This document shows, piece by piece, positions 1 to 7,371 of a stretch of DNA of 20,252 bases. The stretch is from Pseudobowmanella sp964228145 (lineage in GTDB: Bacteria > Pseudomonadota > Gammaproteobacteria > Enterobacterales > Alteromonadaceae). The notes under the pieces are model-generated. The model saw nothing but the letters and a program-made list of their open reading frames with translations. It had not been told where the DNA came from and ran no database searches. A program made the position numbers and the translations under genes. The stretch covers positions 1 to 20,252 of the forward strand of contig CAXQZJ010000101.1 in the NCBI GenBank assembly GCA_964228145.1, written 5' to 3'. Numbering within the stretch: the first letter of the stretch is position 1; each line of letters begins with the position of its first letter.

Positions 1-78
1 GTGGACCCTTTTAAACAAAAACGGCGGTTATTTTGAATTCTGTTTGAGTAAAAAAGCAAGAGGAGGCTTTGAAAGAGG
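1..78. other. Leader between the tRNA operon and the gene beyond the window
   Basis: No gene is visible. On the minus strand this is the sequence downstream of tRNA-Thr(GGT). In E. coli and many relatives tufB follows at this point, so this is probably the spacer or leader before a tuf gene that lies outside the window. That identity is inferred from gene order only. Confidence 0.4.
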
Positions 79-154
<76 letters not shown>

Positions 155-163
155 AACTTTTAT

Positions 164-238
<75 letters not shown>

Positions 239-344
239 AATCCTATCTCTTGAGGCCACCTCATCCCAAGAAAACTATTGGAGTTTAGGAATTGCGCAAT
301 GCAGTTTTTCCACCCCAACAAGCTTTACGCTTGCCTTCACAACA

Positions 345-366
345 AAGCATCGCCTAAGCGATGCTT
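345..366 (-). other. Perfect 9-bp hairpin in the Tyr-Gly spacer
   Basis: On the minus strand the arms AAGCATCGC and GCGATGCTT enclose the loop TTAG and are followed by TGTTGTG. The stem is perfect, but the trailing U-run is poor, so full termination is doubtful. Partial termination, RNase processing or simple RNA protection are all possible. Confidence 0.45.
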
Positions 367-398
367 GCCGTACTCGCTTTCGTCAGTCACCAAAGCGA

Positions 399-423
399 AG
401 AATATGGTGGAGGGGGCTGGATT
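399..423 (-). repeat. Second copy of the tRNA-Tyr 3' end (rtT-like repeat)
   Basis: This 25-base stretch is identical to 554-578. On the minus strand it holds the last 19 bases of tRNA-Tyr (AATCCAGCCCCCTCCACCA) followed by the six bases that flank the real gene (TATTCT). The repeat period is 155 bases. No 5' half of a tRNA accompanies it, so it is not a functional tRNA. In the E. coli tyrT operon, repeat units also carry the last 19 bases of tRNA-Tyr; the resemblance is striking but homology is unproven. Confidence 0.85.
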
Positions 424-553
424 ACTTCGGGCTCCTGCCCTTCGCCCTTACGGGCCGTCTTGCGACGTTCAAAATTGTTCCAGACAATTTTGTCGAACCA
501 GCTTCGCTGGAAGTTTTCTGCCACCTCCGTGCATCAGGCTAAGCCTAGTGCAA

Positions 554-578
554 AGAATATGGTGGAGGGGGCTGGATT
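554..578 (-). repeat. Parent copy of the tRNA-Tyr 3'-end repeat
   Basis: This is the 3' end of the intact tRNA-Tyr gene plus six downstream bases. It is identical base for base to 399-423. Together the two copies form a direct repeat spaced by 155 bases. Confidence 0.85.
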
Positions 579-644
579 CGAACCAGCGAAGGCTGAGCCG
601 TCAGATTTACAGTCTGATCCCTTTGGCCACTCGGGAACCCCTCC
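560..644 (-). tRNA. tRNA-Tyr (anticodon GTA)
   Basis: Complete 85-base class II tRNA with encoded CCA (560-562), acceptor arms GGAGGGG/CCCCTCC and discriminator A. The anticodon stem-loop CAGACTGTAAATCTG holds GTA, and the long variable arm typical of bacterial tRNA-Tyr is present. Its 3' end is repeated downstream at 399-423. It corresponds in position to E. coli tyrU. Confidence 0.97.
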
Positions 645-657
645 AAATTTTAGTTGA

Positions 658-733
<76 letters not shown>

Positions 734-753
734 ACTGCATCAAGTGGGTGCGC

Positions 754-782
754 ATTCTAGAGAAACTCTTTAGGCAGTGCAA
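754..782 (-). promoter_or_regulatory. tRNA operon promoter
   Basis: On the minus strand a -10 box TAGAAT (754-759) lies 17 bases after a weak -35 box TTGCAC (777-782). The -10 is followed by the GC-rich stretch GCGCACC, the kind of discriminator typical of stringently controlled rRNA and tRNA promoters. Transcription would start near 747, a few bases before tRNA-Thr(TGT). The -10 and discriminator are good, the -35 is mediocre. Confidence 0.6.
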
Positions 783-846
783 TAGGCAAAAAGCAAAAAA
801 ATGCAGGTTTTTGTTTGTTTGCTCAAATTACACCCATTCTGAGCAT

Positions 847-1584
847 TTATTCCGCAAAAGTGCCGCTAATTACGTGCTTCATTCCATAAAAAACAGCGTC
901 GACGGCGGGTTCAACATAGGGAAAGTTTTCGAAATTGATTCGCTTCGTATCCCCACCACAAACGAATATTTTGTATTCCTGATGCCGTTGTTGCCAATAA
1001 AGTTGCGCCATTTGAATCAGGCCATACATGTTTGCAGTGCATCCCAGATTAATGGCATCGAGGGTATTTCGACCTGGCGCGAGCATACCGTCAGTATCCA
1101 AGTCTTGGACATGAAGCTCAGTGTGTTCACCTAAGGCCTTTTTCATCGTGTGGTATCCGGGTGATATCCATCCTCCGTGGTGCTTACCCGTTTGATCAAC
1201 AAAGTCGCACGTCACTGCTGTACCATAATCAATCACCGCAAAATTACCCTTGTACCAATATCGGCAAGCCAGCATTGCCAGCCAGCGATCCACTCCCAAT
1301 TTCTCCGGCTCGGCATACGCATTTGTTACATCACCAAACGCTGCGGTGCTGACGATACGCTGACATTCAATCTGATTTTCTTGCAACAGCACAATTATCG
1401 CTTCGACTAAGGGTGAATGTCCGACATTCGAGATCCAACATGTCGAAATACGCCCCAGTAGAGGTATAACATCTTGTTGCTGGCGAATAGTGCCGCGTTC
1501 ACAAAAGCGATTTTCGCCCATGAGGACGTATTTTACCTGGCTATTGCCCGCGTCAACTAACAGTTTAAGCTTGTCGCCTGACAC
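847..1584 (-). CDS. coaX: Type III pantothenate kinase CoaX
   Basis: Cytoplasmic enzyme that phosphorylates pantothenate, the first step of coenzyme A synthesis. At 245 residues it has the usual length of the family. Visible type III motifs are the N-terminal phosphate loop DAGNSQVKY (11-19), GVDRW (97-101), IDYGTAVTCD (118-127), GGWISPGYH (137-145) and FVCGGD (207-212). It starts with GTG at 1584, chosen because GGGGGAG lies about seven bases upstream, and overlaps the end of birA by 20 bases, so translation is probably coupled. In E. coli this slot is filled by the unrelated type I kinase coaA, so the function is kept here by a non-homologous enzyme. About 110 bases separate it from the first tRNA; a T-rich stretch there is not a clear terminator. 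Confidence 0.95.
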   Translation of the reverse strand: MSGDKLKLLVDAGNSQVKYVLMGENRFCERGTIRQQQDVIPLLGRISTCWISNVGHSPLVEAIIVLLQENQIECQRIVSTAAFGDVTNAYAEPEKLGVDRWLAMLACRYWYKGNFAVIDYGTAVTCDFVDQTGKHHGGWISPGYHTMKKALGEHTELHVQDLDTDGMLAPGRNTLDAINLGCTANMYGLIQMAQLYWQQRHQEYKIFVCGGDTKRINFENFPYVEPAVDAVFYGMKHVISGTFAE

Positions 1585-2533
1585 TGATTTCTCCCCCGTA
1601 AAAAGCTCGCTCTCCTTGAGACGTCTCTACCACCAGCGCGCCTTGCGCATTAACGCCTTTTGCACGACCTACAATGGTATCCTTGCCCGCACTCACCTGA
1701 ATCGTTTGTCCCGCCAAATAATCAAATGCCTGCCATCGGCTAAGCAGCGCCGCAAAACCATGTCGCTCGAATTCGCATAGCACGCTATGCAGATTATCCG
1801 CCACTTTTGCACAGAATGCATTTCGTGATGGCACTCTGCCGAGAACCTGAAAAACATCTGTCCAGGGCTGATCTATGCCCTCAGGCTGACGTAATTTTAA
1901 GTTTATGCCCACGCCAATAATGGCATCGCACTGTCCACCAACTTGCCCTTCAAGTTCAATCAGAACGCCAGCGAGTTTGTTGTTTTCCGCGTAGACATCA
2001 TTCGGCCATTTCACCGCAATGCCATGCCCCCCCTCGTCGGAAATCGCCTCAGCGATGGCAACACCTATTGCCAGACTCAATCCATTGAGTGATTGAAACC
2101 CATTTAAAAAGGACCAGTACATGGATAAGTATATACTTGCACCGAAGGGCGAAACCCAGCGCTTCCCCTGTCGCCCACGGCCGCTTAGTTGCGCTTCTGC
2201 TACGCAACAGTACCCTTTGGGGATATTACCTAGTTGCTGTTTTACGACATCATTTGTGGATCCGACGACACTATGCAGGTCAAAGGTGACCGGGGTATTA
2301 CTGGCTTCATTTAAGGCGTTTACGTTGAGCAATTCATCAACACCCTGTAACCGATACCCTCTGCCTGTCACACGCTGAATATCCAGACCCAGTTCAATTA
2401 AGCGCGTGATGTGCTTAGCAACAGCAACTCGGGATACACCCAGAGCCTGACCCATTTGTTCACCACTAACAAAGTCCCCGGGTGCCAACATCGCTAAAAT
2501 TTTGTTGCGGCATCGTTCTCCCCGCTCGCTCAT
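1565..2533 (-). CDS. birA: Bifunctional biotin-protein ligase and biotin operon repressor BirA
   Basis: Joins biotin to AMP and transfers it to the biotin carrier protein of acetyl-CoA carboxylase; with the DNA-binding domain present it should also repress biotin synthesis genes. The 322 residues match E. coli BirA closely in length. An N-terminal winged helix-turn-helix spans about residues 20-62. The ligase core follows with the biotinyl-AMP loop GRGRQG (118-123), KWPNDV (175-180) and GVGIN (207-211). The C-terminal SH3-like domain ends with GEISVRR. The ATG start at 2533 overlaps the murB stop by four bases (ATGA), and the 3' end overlaps coaX by 20, so the three genes form one translational unit. 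Confidence 0.97.
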   Translation of the reverse strand: MSERGERCRNKILAMLAPGDFVSGEQMGQALGVSRVAVAKHITRLIELGLDIQRVTGRGYRLQGVDELLNVNALNEASNTPVTFDLHSVVGSTNDVVKQQLGNIPKGYCCVAEAQLSGRGRQGKRWVSPFGASIYLSMYWSFLNGFQSLNGLSLAIGVAIAEAISDEGGHGIAVKWPNDVYAENNKLAGVLIELEGQVGGQCDAIIGVGINLKLRQPEGIDQPWTDVFQVLGRVPSRNAFCAKVADNLHSVLCEFERHGFAALLSRWQAFDYLAGQTIQVSAGKDTIVGRAKGVNAQGALVVETSQGERAFYGGEISVRRQA

Positions 2534-3528
2534 AAACTCACCCCACCGGTCGCTCCAATCAGGCGAACTTCGTTCTCCAGTTCAACGTCAAATTGTTGCT
2601 TTACGCTGGACAGAATTTCCCGAGCTAGAGCCATCAGATCTTCGCCAGTCCCCTGACCAGCATTAGCCAGCACTAGAGGCTGGCGTTTGTGGCAGATTAC
2701 CCCGCCTTTCCTAACGCCTTTGAATTTGCATTGATCAATTAGCCAAGCCGCCGCCAATTTTACCGAACCGTCTGGCTGGGGATAATGAGGAACCTGCGGG
2801 TAACGCTTATTTAGCTGTTTGAAGCAGGTTTGACTAACCTTCGGGTTTTTAAAAAAGCTACCCGCATTACCCATCACGGTAGGGTCAGGCAGCTTACTTC
2901 GGCGAATAGCGATAACCTGATCGAATATATCTCTGGGTGTCGGTGATACCAGGTCATCCAGCCCGGCGTAGTGAGTACAGGGGAGCCAACGCTTACTGAA
3001 AAAGAACGTAACGTCAGTAATTAACACTTTATCCTTTAATTCATGTTTAAAAATGCTGTCACGGTAACCAAACTTACAATCTTTATGGCTTACACTAAAC
3101 GGTTCACCGCTGTCGGTACGCAGTCCATTTACCTGTTGGATAAAATATTCTACCTCGCGACCATAAGCGCCAATATTCTGGATTGGCGCCGCACCGACCG
3201 TGCCTGGAATCAGCGCGAGATTCTCCAGGCCAAAAATCTCTTGCCTCAAGCAGTAGTCGACAAAGTTGTGCCAGTTTTCGCCCGCAGCGACATTAACAAT
3301 AAAATGATCGTCAAATTCTTCGACCTGTATTCCTTTAAGTTGATTTACCGCGACATGACCTTCAAAGTTCTCAACAAAGATGGTGTTACTACCTTCTCCG
3401 AGGATATATCTTCGCTGGTGTGCGGTATCGCGCAACCAGTCTGCGGCTTGTTGAGACGACGTTAAATACGTAACAGATTGGGCGGTGGCGTTTAAACCGA
3501 AAGTATGTAAATGGGCAAGGCTAGTCAC
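2530..3528 (-). CDS. murB: UDP-N-acetylenolpyruvoylglucosamine reductase MurB
   Basis: Cytoplasmic flavoenzyme that reduces UDP-GlcNAc-enolpyruvate to UDP-MurNAc with NADPH in peptidoglycan precursor synthesis. The 332 residues fit the E. coli-like type I form. Visible are the FAD-binding LGEGSN (43-48) and IPGTVGAAPIQNIGAYG (107-123), the YRDSIF segment with Arg156, the catalytic serine in GNAGSFFKNP (Ser224) and the C-terminal ENEVRLIG with the likely catalytic Glu320. The start appears to be GTG at 3528 with only a weak GGAT upstream; no better start is in frame. Only 47 bases separate it from the end of the polysaccharide operon, and no intrinsic terminator or clear promoter was found there, so read-through from that operon is possible. 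Confidence 0.97.
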   Translation of the reverse strand: MTSLAHLHTFGLNATAQSVTYLTSSQQAADWLRDTAHQRRYILGEGSNTIFVENFEGHVAVNQLKGIQVEEFDDHFIVNVAAGENWHNFVDYCLRQEIFGLENLALIPGTVGAAPIQNIGAYGREVEYFIQQVNGLRTDSGEPFSVSHKDCKFGYRDSIFKHELKDKVLITDVTFFFSKRWLPCTHYAGLDDLVSPTPRDIFDQVIAIRRSKLPDPTVMGNAGSFFKNPKVSQTCFKQLNKRYPQVPHYPQPDGSVKLAAAWLIDQCKFKGVRKGGVICHKRQPLVLANAGQGTGEDLMALAREILSSVKQQFDVELENEVRLIGATGGVSL

Positions 3529-3575
3529 AGGGATCCAATTAAGTACACTACACCCTGCTATGCTATCACGACTTT

Positions 3576-5642
3576 TTACGCTAACGGACCGCGTTTTACG
3601 CCTTTGACTTTATTTAGTACCACGCCCAACACGGGCGCATTTGTTTCCTTAAAAATAGCGAGCGTATCAGACAGCAACTCAGGCGGTGTTTTTTCTACGT
3701 CACAGACCAATACAATTCCAGTACTGATTTTACTCAATAACAATGCATCACTTACCGAGGTTACGGGAGGGGTAGTGAACACAATACGCTTATACATGCC
3801 CGCCATTTTGCGAATGAAAGATCTAAACTTTTTTAATGCCAGGATAGCGCCTGGATCTGGTGTCGCTTTACCTGCTGGTAACACAGCAAGTCGGCCAGTA
3901 TTTTCATAATGCAAACACCGCGTAAAGGCAGTATCTTCTTTGATGAGATCACTGATTCCCGGGTGTTGCTCGGTCAGTTCAAAGGCATTGGCAACAGACG
4001 GACGAGCAAGATCCACATCAGCCAATAGCGTGGGTTCTATATTACTGAACGACTCCGCTAAGTTGATTGCCACGCTATCTTTACCGTGCCCCTCTCCGAC
4101 AGCGGTAACGGCAATTATTCGCCCTAAACGTGCATCTGCACTGAATGACAAGCTGGTTCGCAAGGCACGAATTTGCTCTGCGTAAGGATGACTGGTTTCC
4201 CCTCGTTGACTACGGATAGGGACTGCTGCGCGGCGTTTATCCTGCTTACCCTCTTTAGGCAAGCGAGCTAAAATAGGCACTCTGTGTTGGTTGAGTATTT
4301 GAATTAAGCGGCTCTGTTTGTCACTCATTAAGTGCAATACCAGCCAAAAACCTGCGCTCAGAACACCACATGCTATGCCAGCCATTAATAGGGTCATGGT
4401 CACGTTCGGCTTGCTGGGAAACTTCGGTACCGTGGCCTGGTCTACGACTGCGAACTGCTCGGTATCTTCCATGTCTTTAATCATTTCGGTTTCGCGCAAA
4501 CTGGCCGAAAAGGTTTCAAACGAATTGCGATTTGCCTCTACCTCGCGACTTAAGCGCGTCAGTTGCATTTGTTGCTTACCCAATTCGAGTAATTTCGCCT
4601 TAACCTTTGCTAATTCTGACTCTATACCGGCTTTTCTGGTTTTTAACGTCACCACTTGTTGTGACAATCCCGCGGCAATCTGTTGCAACACCTCGGCTAA
4701 CTGCGCCTCCGTGGTCGCAAGGTTAGTTTGAGCAGCTATGTACTTGGGGTGCTTGTATTTATATCTCTTGGCTATTTCCGCCAGCACCTTTTGCTGTGCG
4801 GCGCGCTGGCGATGCAGGTTTTCCACCAGCAAGTTACCTGTGATGGCTGGCACCTGGAGAAGTAATTCGAGCTGGTCCGGCTGATTTTTTGTTTTGACCA
4901 GCGCGCCTTCCAGTTCCGTCAACTCCCGCTCTGTACGTAATCGTTCACGCACAAGTTCGGTAACTTCACTCTGTAATAAGTCGATCTGGGCTTTGATATC
5001 AACGATCGCGTGCTCATCGATGTATTTTTGCAACTCGGCTTCTGACTCAGCCAGACGTTCGGTCACATCATCCAATTGCGCATTTAAACGCTCAGACGCT
5101 TCAGTGACTTTTTGTTGAACTAACTCGTTATAGAATCTGAAAAACTCTGGGCCTACCGTATTGGCAATTAAGGCAGCCAGCTCGGGTGACGTTGATGAAA
5201 ATTGCACCTTGAGCATTTCAGTTTTGGGCACAGGTGCGTAATTTACATTGCGCAAAAAGTGATTAATGGCGTAAACCCGGGCTTCAGAACCGGTAAATTT
5301 CGCATGTTGATACTCTTTGTATTGTGGCAAGTCGAGCGTATCAACAACCAATCCTGCAAACGTTCTTGAGCGCAAGAACTGCATGTTGGTTTCCATATCA
5401 TCGCCACCGCCTTCCGACAGAGGCATCAGACTGGGCAAGCTGGATACCCCTGCACTTCTGTCCAATAATAGCGTACTGGTAGCCACATACACTTTTGGTA
5501 ACTGCATGACCCAGTAAGTGATCGGGACCAACATTAGTACCGCGAGAAAAACAATGCGAAATTTATGGGACCACAAAAAGAATACGAGATCACTCAGGTC
5601 AAAACTTCGCGCTTGAGTGAGATTACCTGACCCTTGCTCCAT
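3576..5642 (-). CDS. Wzz/BY-kinase-like polysaccharide co-polymerase with degenerate kinase motifs
   Basis: Inner-membrane protein expected to control chain length and connect polymerisation to export. Order in 688 residues: first membrane segment (about 28-46), Wzz domain (about 13-130), long periplasmic coiled coil (about 175-385), a GNVR-type proline stretch ATVPKFPSKPN (403-413), second membrane segment (about 414-438), and a cytoplasmic BY-kinase-like P-loop domain (about 485-680). The ATPase motifs deviate. Walker A reads GEGHGKDS, with Lys521 kept but Asp where Ser/Thr should follow. Walker A' reads ADVDLARP, with the usual Arg after the second Asp shifted. Walker B reads VFTTPP instead of IDTPP, so its Asp is missing. 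The tail has no tyrosine cluster. The domain is therefore probably a pseudokinase or scaffold. Its ATG touches the OPX stop (TAATG). No phosphatase gene lies in the operon. Confidence 0.9.
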   Translation of the reverse strand: MEQGSGNLTQARSFDLSDLVFFLWSHKFRIVFLAVLMLVPITYWVMQLPKVYVATSTLLLDRSAGVSSLPSLMPLSEGGGDDMETNMQFLRSRTFAGLVVDTLDLPQYKEYQHAKFTGSEARVYAINHFLRNVNYAPVPKTEMLKVQFSSTSPELAALIANTVGPEFFRFYNELVQQKVTEASERLNAQLDDVTERLAESEAELQKYIDEHAIVDIKAQIDLLQSEVTELVRERLRTERELTELEGALVKTKNQPDQLELLLQVPAITGNLLVENLHRQRAAQQKVLAEIAKRYKYKHPKYIAAQTNLATTEAQLAEVLQQIAAGLSQQVVTLKTRKAGIESELAKVKAKLLELGKQQMQLTRLSREVEANRNSFETFSASLRETEMIKDMEDTEQFAVVDQATVPKFPSKPNVTMTLLMAGIACGVLSAGFWLVLHLMSDKQSRLIQILNQHRVPILARLPKEGKQDKRRAAVPIRSQRGETSHPYAEQIRALRTSLSFSADARLGRIIAVTAVGEGHGKDSVAINLAESFSNIEPTLLADVDLARPSVANAFELTEQHPGISDLIKEDTAFTRCLHYENTGRLAVLPAGKATPDPGAILALKKFRSFIRKMAGMYKRIVFTTPPVTSVSDALLLSKISTGIVLVCDVEKTPPELLSDTLAIFKETNAPVLGVVLNKVKGVKRGPLA

Positions 5643-6166
5643 TAAAACAAACTTTCCTGTATGGTCAGTATATCGCCGGGCATCAGTTGGGTATCCTTTT
5701 GTACCCGAATAGCATCTTCTTGGGTACCACGTTGAATTTTCCAGTTCTTCATGTTCTCAGACGCTCTGTCTTTTAAACCACCCGCCATGGCAATCGCCTG
5801 TTCTACCGTAACGCCAACCACGAAACCGAAACTGCCAGGTTCGCGTACCGCACCTTTAACATAAATCGGCCGATAAGACTGAATCTCCACTGAAACCGAT
5901 GGATTAACCAGATAACCATCGAATAACATTGCTTCTAAAGCTTCGGCAAGTTTTTTCGGAGTCAGACCAAGGACCTTAACGTCACCCACCAATGGCATAC
6001 GAATCACCCCGGATTGCGGGACTTTACTGCGTACTGCCAAATCAGCCTCGTCGTAGACATCAATACGCAGACTATCCCCCACCCCAATCGGAAATTTGTC
6101 GTCATTCGCCAAACTACTGCCAGCATTTATCAGGGTGAGGAGCAGGATTAAAAGTCGACTTGCCAT
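5642..6166 (-). CDS. Short OPX-family polysaccharide export protein
   Basis: Periplasmic or outer-membrane-associated export protein of the Wza/OPX family. A signal peptide covers residues 1-20 (MASRLLILLLTLINAGSSLA). The Poly_export domain follows (about 25-97, beginning FPIGVGDSLRIDVYDEADL), then one SLBB domain (about 100-150, with YVKGAVREPGSFGF). The protein stops at 174 residues, about half of E. coli Wza. It has no lipobox cysteine, no cysteine at all, and no C-terminal amphipathic helix to form an outer-membrane pore. It overlaps the preceding beta-barrel gene by 19 bases and abuts the Wzz-like gene, which supports a joint complex in which the barrel supplies the outer-membrane channel. 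Confidence 0.92.
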   Translation of the reverse strand: MASRLLILLLTLINAGSSLANDDKFPIGVGDSLRIDVYDEADLAVRSKVPQSGVIRMPLVGDVKVLGLTPKKLAEALEAMLFDGYLVNPSVSVEIQSYRPIYVKGAVREPGSFGFVVGVTVEQAIAMAGGLKDRASENMKNWKIQRGTQEDAIRVQKDTQLMPGDILTIQESLF

Positions 6167-7353
6167 TGTACCGTCACTTCAACATCGTTAATTGACTCGG
6201 CACCACCGAGTCGCTCCGCATCGATAAAGTCAACTTGGGTGCGAATACGTGAATGGGCTTGCTGGAAGAAAATCAGTCCTAGCCTTGCCTCAACACTGTT
6301 CAGAGTTTGTGTTGTCTGAGCATTATAAAATTTTCCCTGACTAGCAGCCAACTCGAGATCTGCAAGCCAATCATCATTTATCACGTACTCCAGACCAAAT
6401 TCAAAACCTGTGTTCACTGACACATCGGAGGTAACCAACTGACTGGCAGACGAACTGCGAGTAGTGCGCGCCCACCAACTGGTGGTGTCACCGGGTGTGT
6501 AAATGTATTCTGCAAGCCAGGCAACGCCTTTGACGGTTTCACCATCATCCAGATCCCGACTGTAGCCCCCCAACAAGGCGCGCAGCGCGGATTTTCCGCT
6601 CGCTTGCCATCGCACACCGGTGAGTAATTGCCACATCTGGCTATCCACACGAGTCTCATTGGTATAGTCATTATCTTGCAATTTTAACTGAGCAATGAGG
6701 CTAGTTTTATCACTGATCGCAACGTTGCCCTGAGCAACCAATGAAAACTCCTCGCGGTCGTATATATTGTCGACCAAATTAGTGGTGTCGTAGCTAACAT
6801 TATCGTAGAGGCCCATAATCCGAACGGAACGTTTGTCGTGTCCCAGCACAAGCGTACTGGCAAGCGTTGCCTCATTTCTGGTGTCAATATCACGTGTATC
6901 ATCACTACGACGCTGGGATAGACCACGTCCGAAGCGCTCATCTTCATGTTCACCGCGCAAGTTGACTTCCCAAATAAGGTTATTACGCAGATGCAGACGA
7001 GTTGCTACTTCGACACTGAGGTCGGCAAAGGTTTCTGCATTTAACGCGTCCGACGAGGGTTCTGTGCGCACTACGGATGCGTCATAAATCAGCTGAAAGT
7101 CAGCTCCTTCATTGCGATTTACTAAACGTCCCTGTGCTTGCAACTGCATTCCGTAGCCTTGCTGTTCATCAACACTTTCTGACAAGGTGGGGTTGTACTT
7201 ACTAAGGTACTTTGCGGCAATCGATAGCTGCAGGTCTTTGGCATCTTCAGTGTTATAGGGTCGAAAGATTTCATCGTATTTTTTCGGCTTTTCTGCCAGT
7301 GAAGCCGAGCTGATAATCATGCCCACTAAAAGAGTCAGATGTTTGAATTTCAC
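6148..7353 (-). CDS. Outer-membrane beta-barrel protein, predicted polysaccharide export channel
   Basis: The 401 residues begin with a signal peptide (1-20, MKFKHLTLLVGMIISSASLA). The rest consists of alternating amphipathic strands rich in aromatic and polar residues. It ends in VQWQVDF, the terminal Phe and alternating pattern of the BAM-recognised beta-signal. No enzymatic motif is visible. Starts with GTG at 7353, with GGGAGA about eight bases upstream, 18 bases after the dehydratase gene. The gene overlaps the short OPX gene, an arrangement known from composite OPX/beta-barrel export systems such as that for Myxococcus xanthus exopolysaccharide and from Vibrio vps clusters. The export role is an inference from this context; fold prediction was not run. 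Confidence 0.75.
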   Translation of the reverse strand: MKFKHLTLLVGMIISSASLAEKPKKYDEIFRPYNTEDAKDLQLSIAAKYLSKYNPTLSESVDEQQGYGMQLQAQGRLVNRNEGADFQLIYDASVVRTEPSSDALNAETFADLSVEVATRLHLRNNLIWEVNLRGEHEDERFGRGLSQRRSDDTRDIDTRNEATLASTLVLGHDKRSVRIMGLYDNVSYDTTNLVDNIYDREEFSLVAQGNVAISDKTSLIAQLKLQDNDYTNETRVDSQMWQLLTGVRWQASGKSALRALLGGYSRDLDDGETVKGVAWLAEYIYTPGDTTSWWARTTRSSSASQLVTSDVSVNTGFEFGLEYVINDDWLADLELAASQGKFYNAQTTQTLNSVEARLGLIFFQQAHSRIRTQVDFIDAERLGGAESINDVEVTVQWQVDF

Positions 7354-7371
7354 GCTTGCTCTCCCTGAAAA

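Larger units (their letters stand above)
239..559. other. 321-base structured spacer between tRNA-Tyr and tRNA-Gly
   Basis: No convincing gene: open frames here cross tRNA sequence and have no recognisable product. The spacer is rich in short inverted repeats (345-366; 470-492 with arms CAAAATTGT/ACAATTTTG; 500-512 CCAGC-TTC-GCTGG). It also holds a second copy of the tRNA-Tyr 3' end (399-423). Since the flanking tRNAs are presumably co-transcribed, it would be a structured processing by-product of the primary transcript, comparable to the rtT RNA released from the E. coli tyrT operon. The comparison is an inference. Confidence 0.5.

Noticed and set aside
399..578. tRNA-Tyr direct repeat as attachment sites of an integrated element
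   Set aside because: The two copies are only 155 bases apart and no integrase or cargo gene lies between or beside them. An excision scar cannot be ruled out, but the E. coli rtT comparison is closer.
785..840. Terminator for coaX in the T-rich stretch before the tRNA promoter
   Set aside because: T-runs and short GCAAA/TTTGC complementarity exist, but no stable GC-rich stem is present.
3043..3465. Plus-strand open frame of 140 codons inside murB
   Set aside because: murB on the other strand has all catalytic motifs; the antisense frame is a shadow with no recognisable product.
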